DNA of 64,000 nt, taken from contig NW_019211459.1 in assembly GCF_002443255.2 (NCBI RefSeq), positions 22,186,020-22,250,019 of the forward strand, given 5' to 3'. The DNA is from Varroa destructor. Its lineage: Eukaryota; Arthropoda; Arachnida; Mesostigmata; Varroidae. The number at the start of each line of letters is the position of its first letter. Position 1 is the stretch's first letter. This document shows positions 63,429 to 64,000 of the stretch, piece after piece. The notes beneath the pieces are model-generated. The model was not told the DNA's origin. It searched no databases and saw nothing but the letters and a program-made list of their open reading frames with translations. The translations under genes were made by a program, and so were the position numbers.

Positions 63429-64000
63429 ATTACTATTCGCCTGCCACTGCCCCCTACTAGCAAAAATCTAGCACGGCCCTTCGTTCCAGCTACCAGTTGT
63501 TGGTAGCCTGGTCATTGGGTTGCCCTTGATAACTTCGTCGGGGCAAGCGTTGACGGCAATCAGTTTTGCATTCTTTATCATTCTGTCCCTGGTCACCCGA
63601 GACTAACGGTGGCTTTTTCTCTGCCATGCAGTTTCCGCTGCTTTCTTTCTGTTCTTGTCACTCCCGATGCTTACCGAACTCCCGGAGATCGGTGGAAAGT
63701 AGTTCGCAGCCCGTCCACGTTCCCGTTTGCTCTGGCCAGGAAATCGACGGAAAAGAATATATCGGGCGGCCATCGGCGGTTGTTCTATCGACGAAGCTGG
63801 CATTACGCGCGTCCGACGCGTCATTGATCTATCCCAGAAGTTGTATGATCAGAAGCATACTCGCACTCCAAAGGACTGATGGAGGTGATGAACGAACGGA
63901 TGCACAGATGGCAAAGGGAACCTTGGTAAGAAGGTAGCAGTGGCGATCGCGAAATGAGAGTGCAGAAGGGGGGAGGGGGGGGGGGGTAAGCAAGAGATGA
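63429..64000. other. Non-coding stretch to the right edge
   Basis: No gene recognised. Overlapping open frames on both strands at 63566-63937 have no distinguishing feature. A TTG/GTAAGA donor-like site lies near 63925. Confidence 0.4.
63968..63986 (+). repeat. G-rich homopolymer tract
   Basis: Six G residues, one A, then twelve G residues. The run could form G-quadruplex-like structure and is also a place where consensus length is unreliable. Confidence 0.9.

Noticed and set aside
6041..64000. tRNA genes, from a look for the GGTTCGANTCC-type B box on both strands
   Set aside because: Several GTTCGA or TTCGAA words occur, but none sits in a convincing B box with an A box and a cloverleaf.

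Overview
This window looks like nuclear DNA of a multicellular animal. It has no operon-like gene packing, long non-coding stretches, many AT dinucleotide and trinucleotide microsatellites, and at least one short coding exon bounded by GT-AG splice signals. The exon encodes the beginning of the CG-1 DNA-binding domain of a calmodulin-binding transcription activator (CAMTA), ending in RHRWNTNE. The residues before it (LPESLE, a KAD-type triplet, QRHRW) resemble arthropod CAMTA proteins as I remember them, so an arthropod is my best guess; this is inference. I found no bacterial, viral or organellar gene.

Layout. Positions 1-5844 are a long, modular, tetranucleotide-derived minisatellite that continues beyond the left edge. 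At 5845 the same kind of tetranucleotide DNA switches strand and continues as a GACA-type array to about 6040. From 6041 to 10478 there is non-coding DNA with two AT microsatellites. The CAMTA exon lies at 10479-10612 on the plus strand. I found no further CG-1 domain exon on the plus strand to the right edge, so most of 10613-64000 is best read as one very long CAMTA intron, unless a following exon has diverged beyond recognition. That intron holds microsatellites, palindromes and hairpins, and an unexplained 557-base unit bounded by perfect 34-base inverted repeats (27536-28092). It also has a strong 21-bp-stem hairpin at 61318-61371 and a few weakly supported candidate exons on both strands.

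How it works together. The only gene product I can name is CAMTA, a nuclear calcium/calmodulin-responsive transcription factor. The other signals have no demonstrated link to it beyond position. Because the longest open frames outside the minisatellite are about as long as chance predicts for this much DNA, most of them are not annotated. The main points for follow-up are the minisatellite with its strand switch, the unit with perfect 34-base inverted ends, and the hairpin near 61.3 kb.
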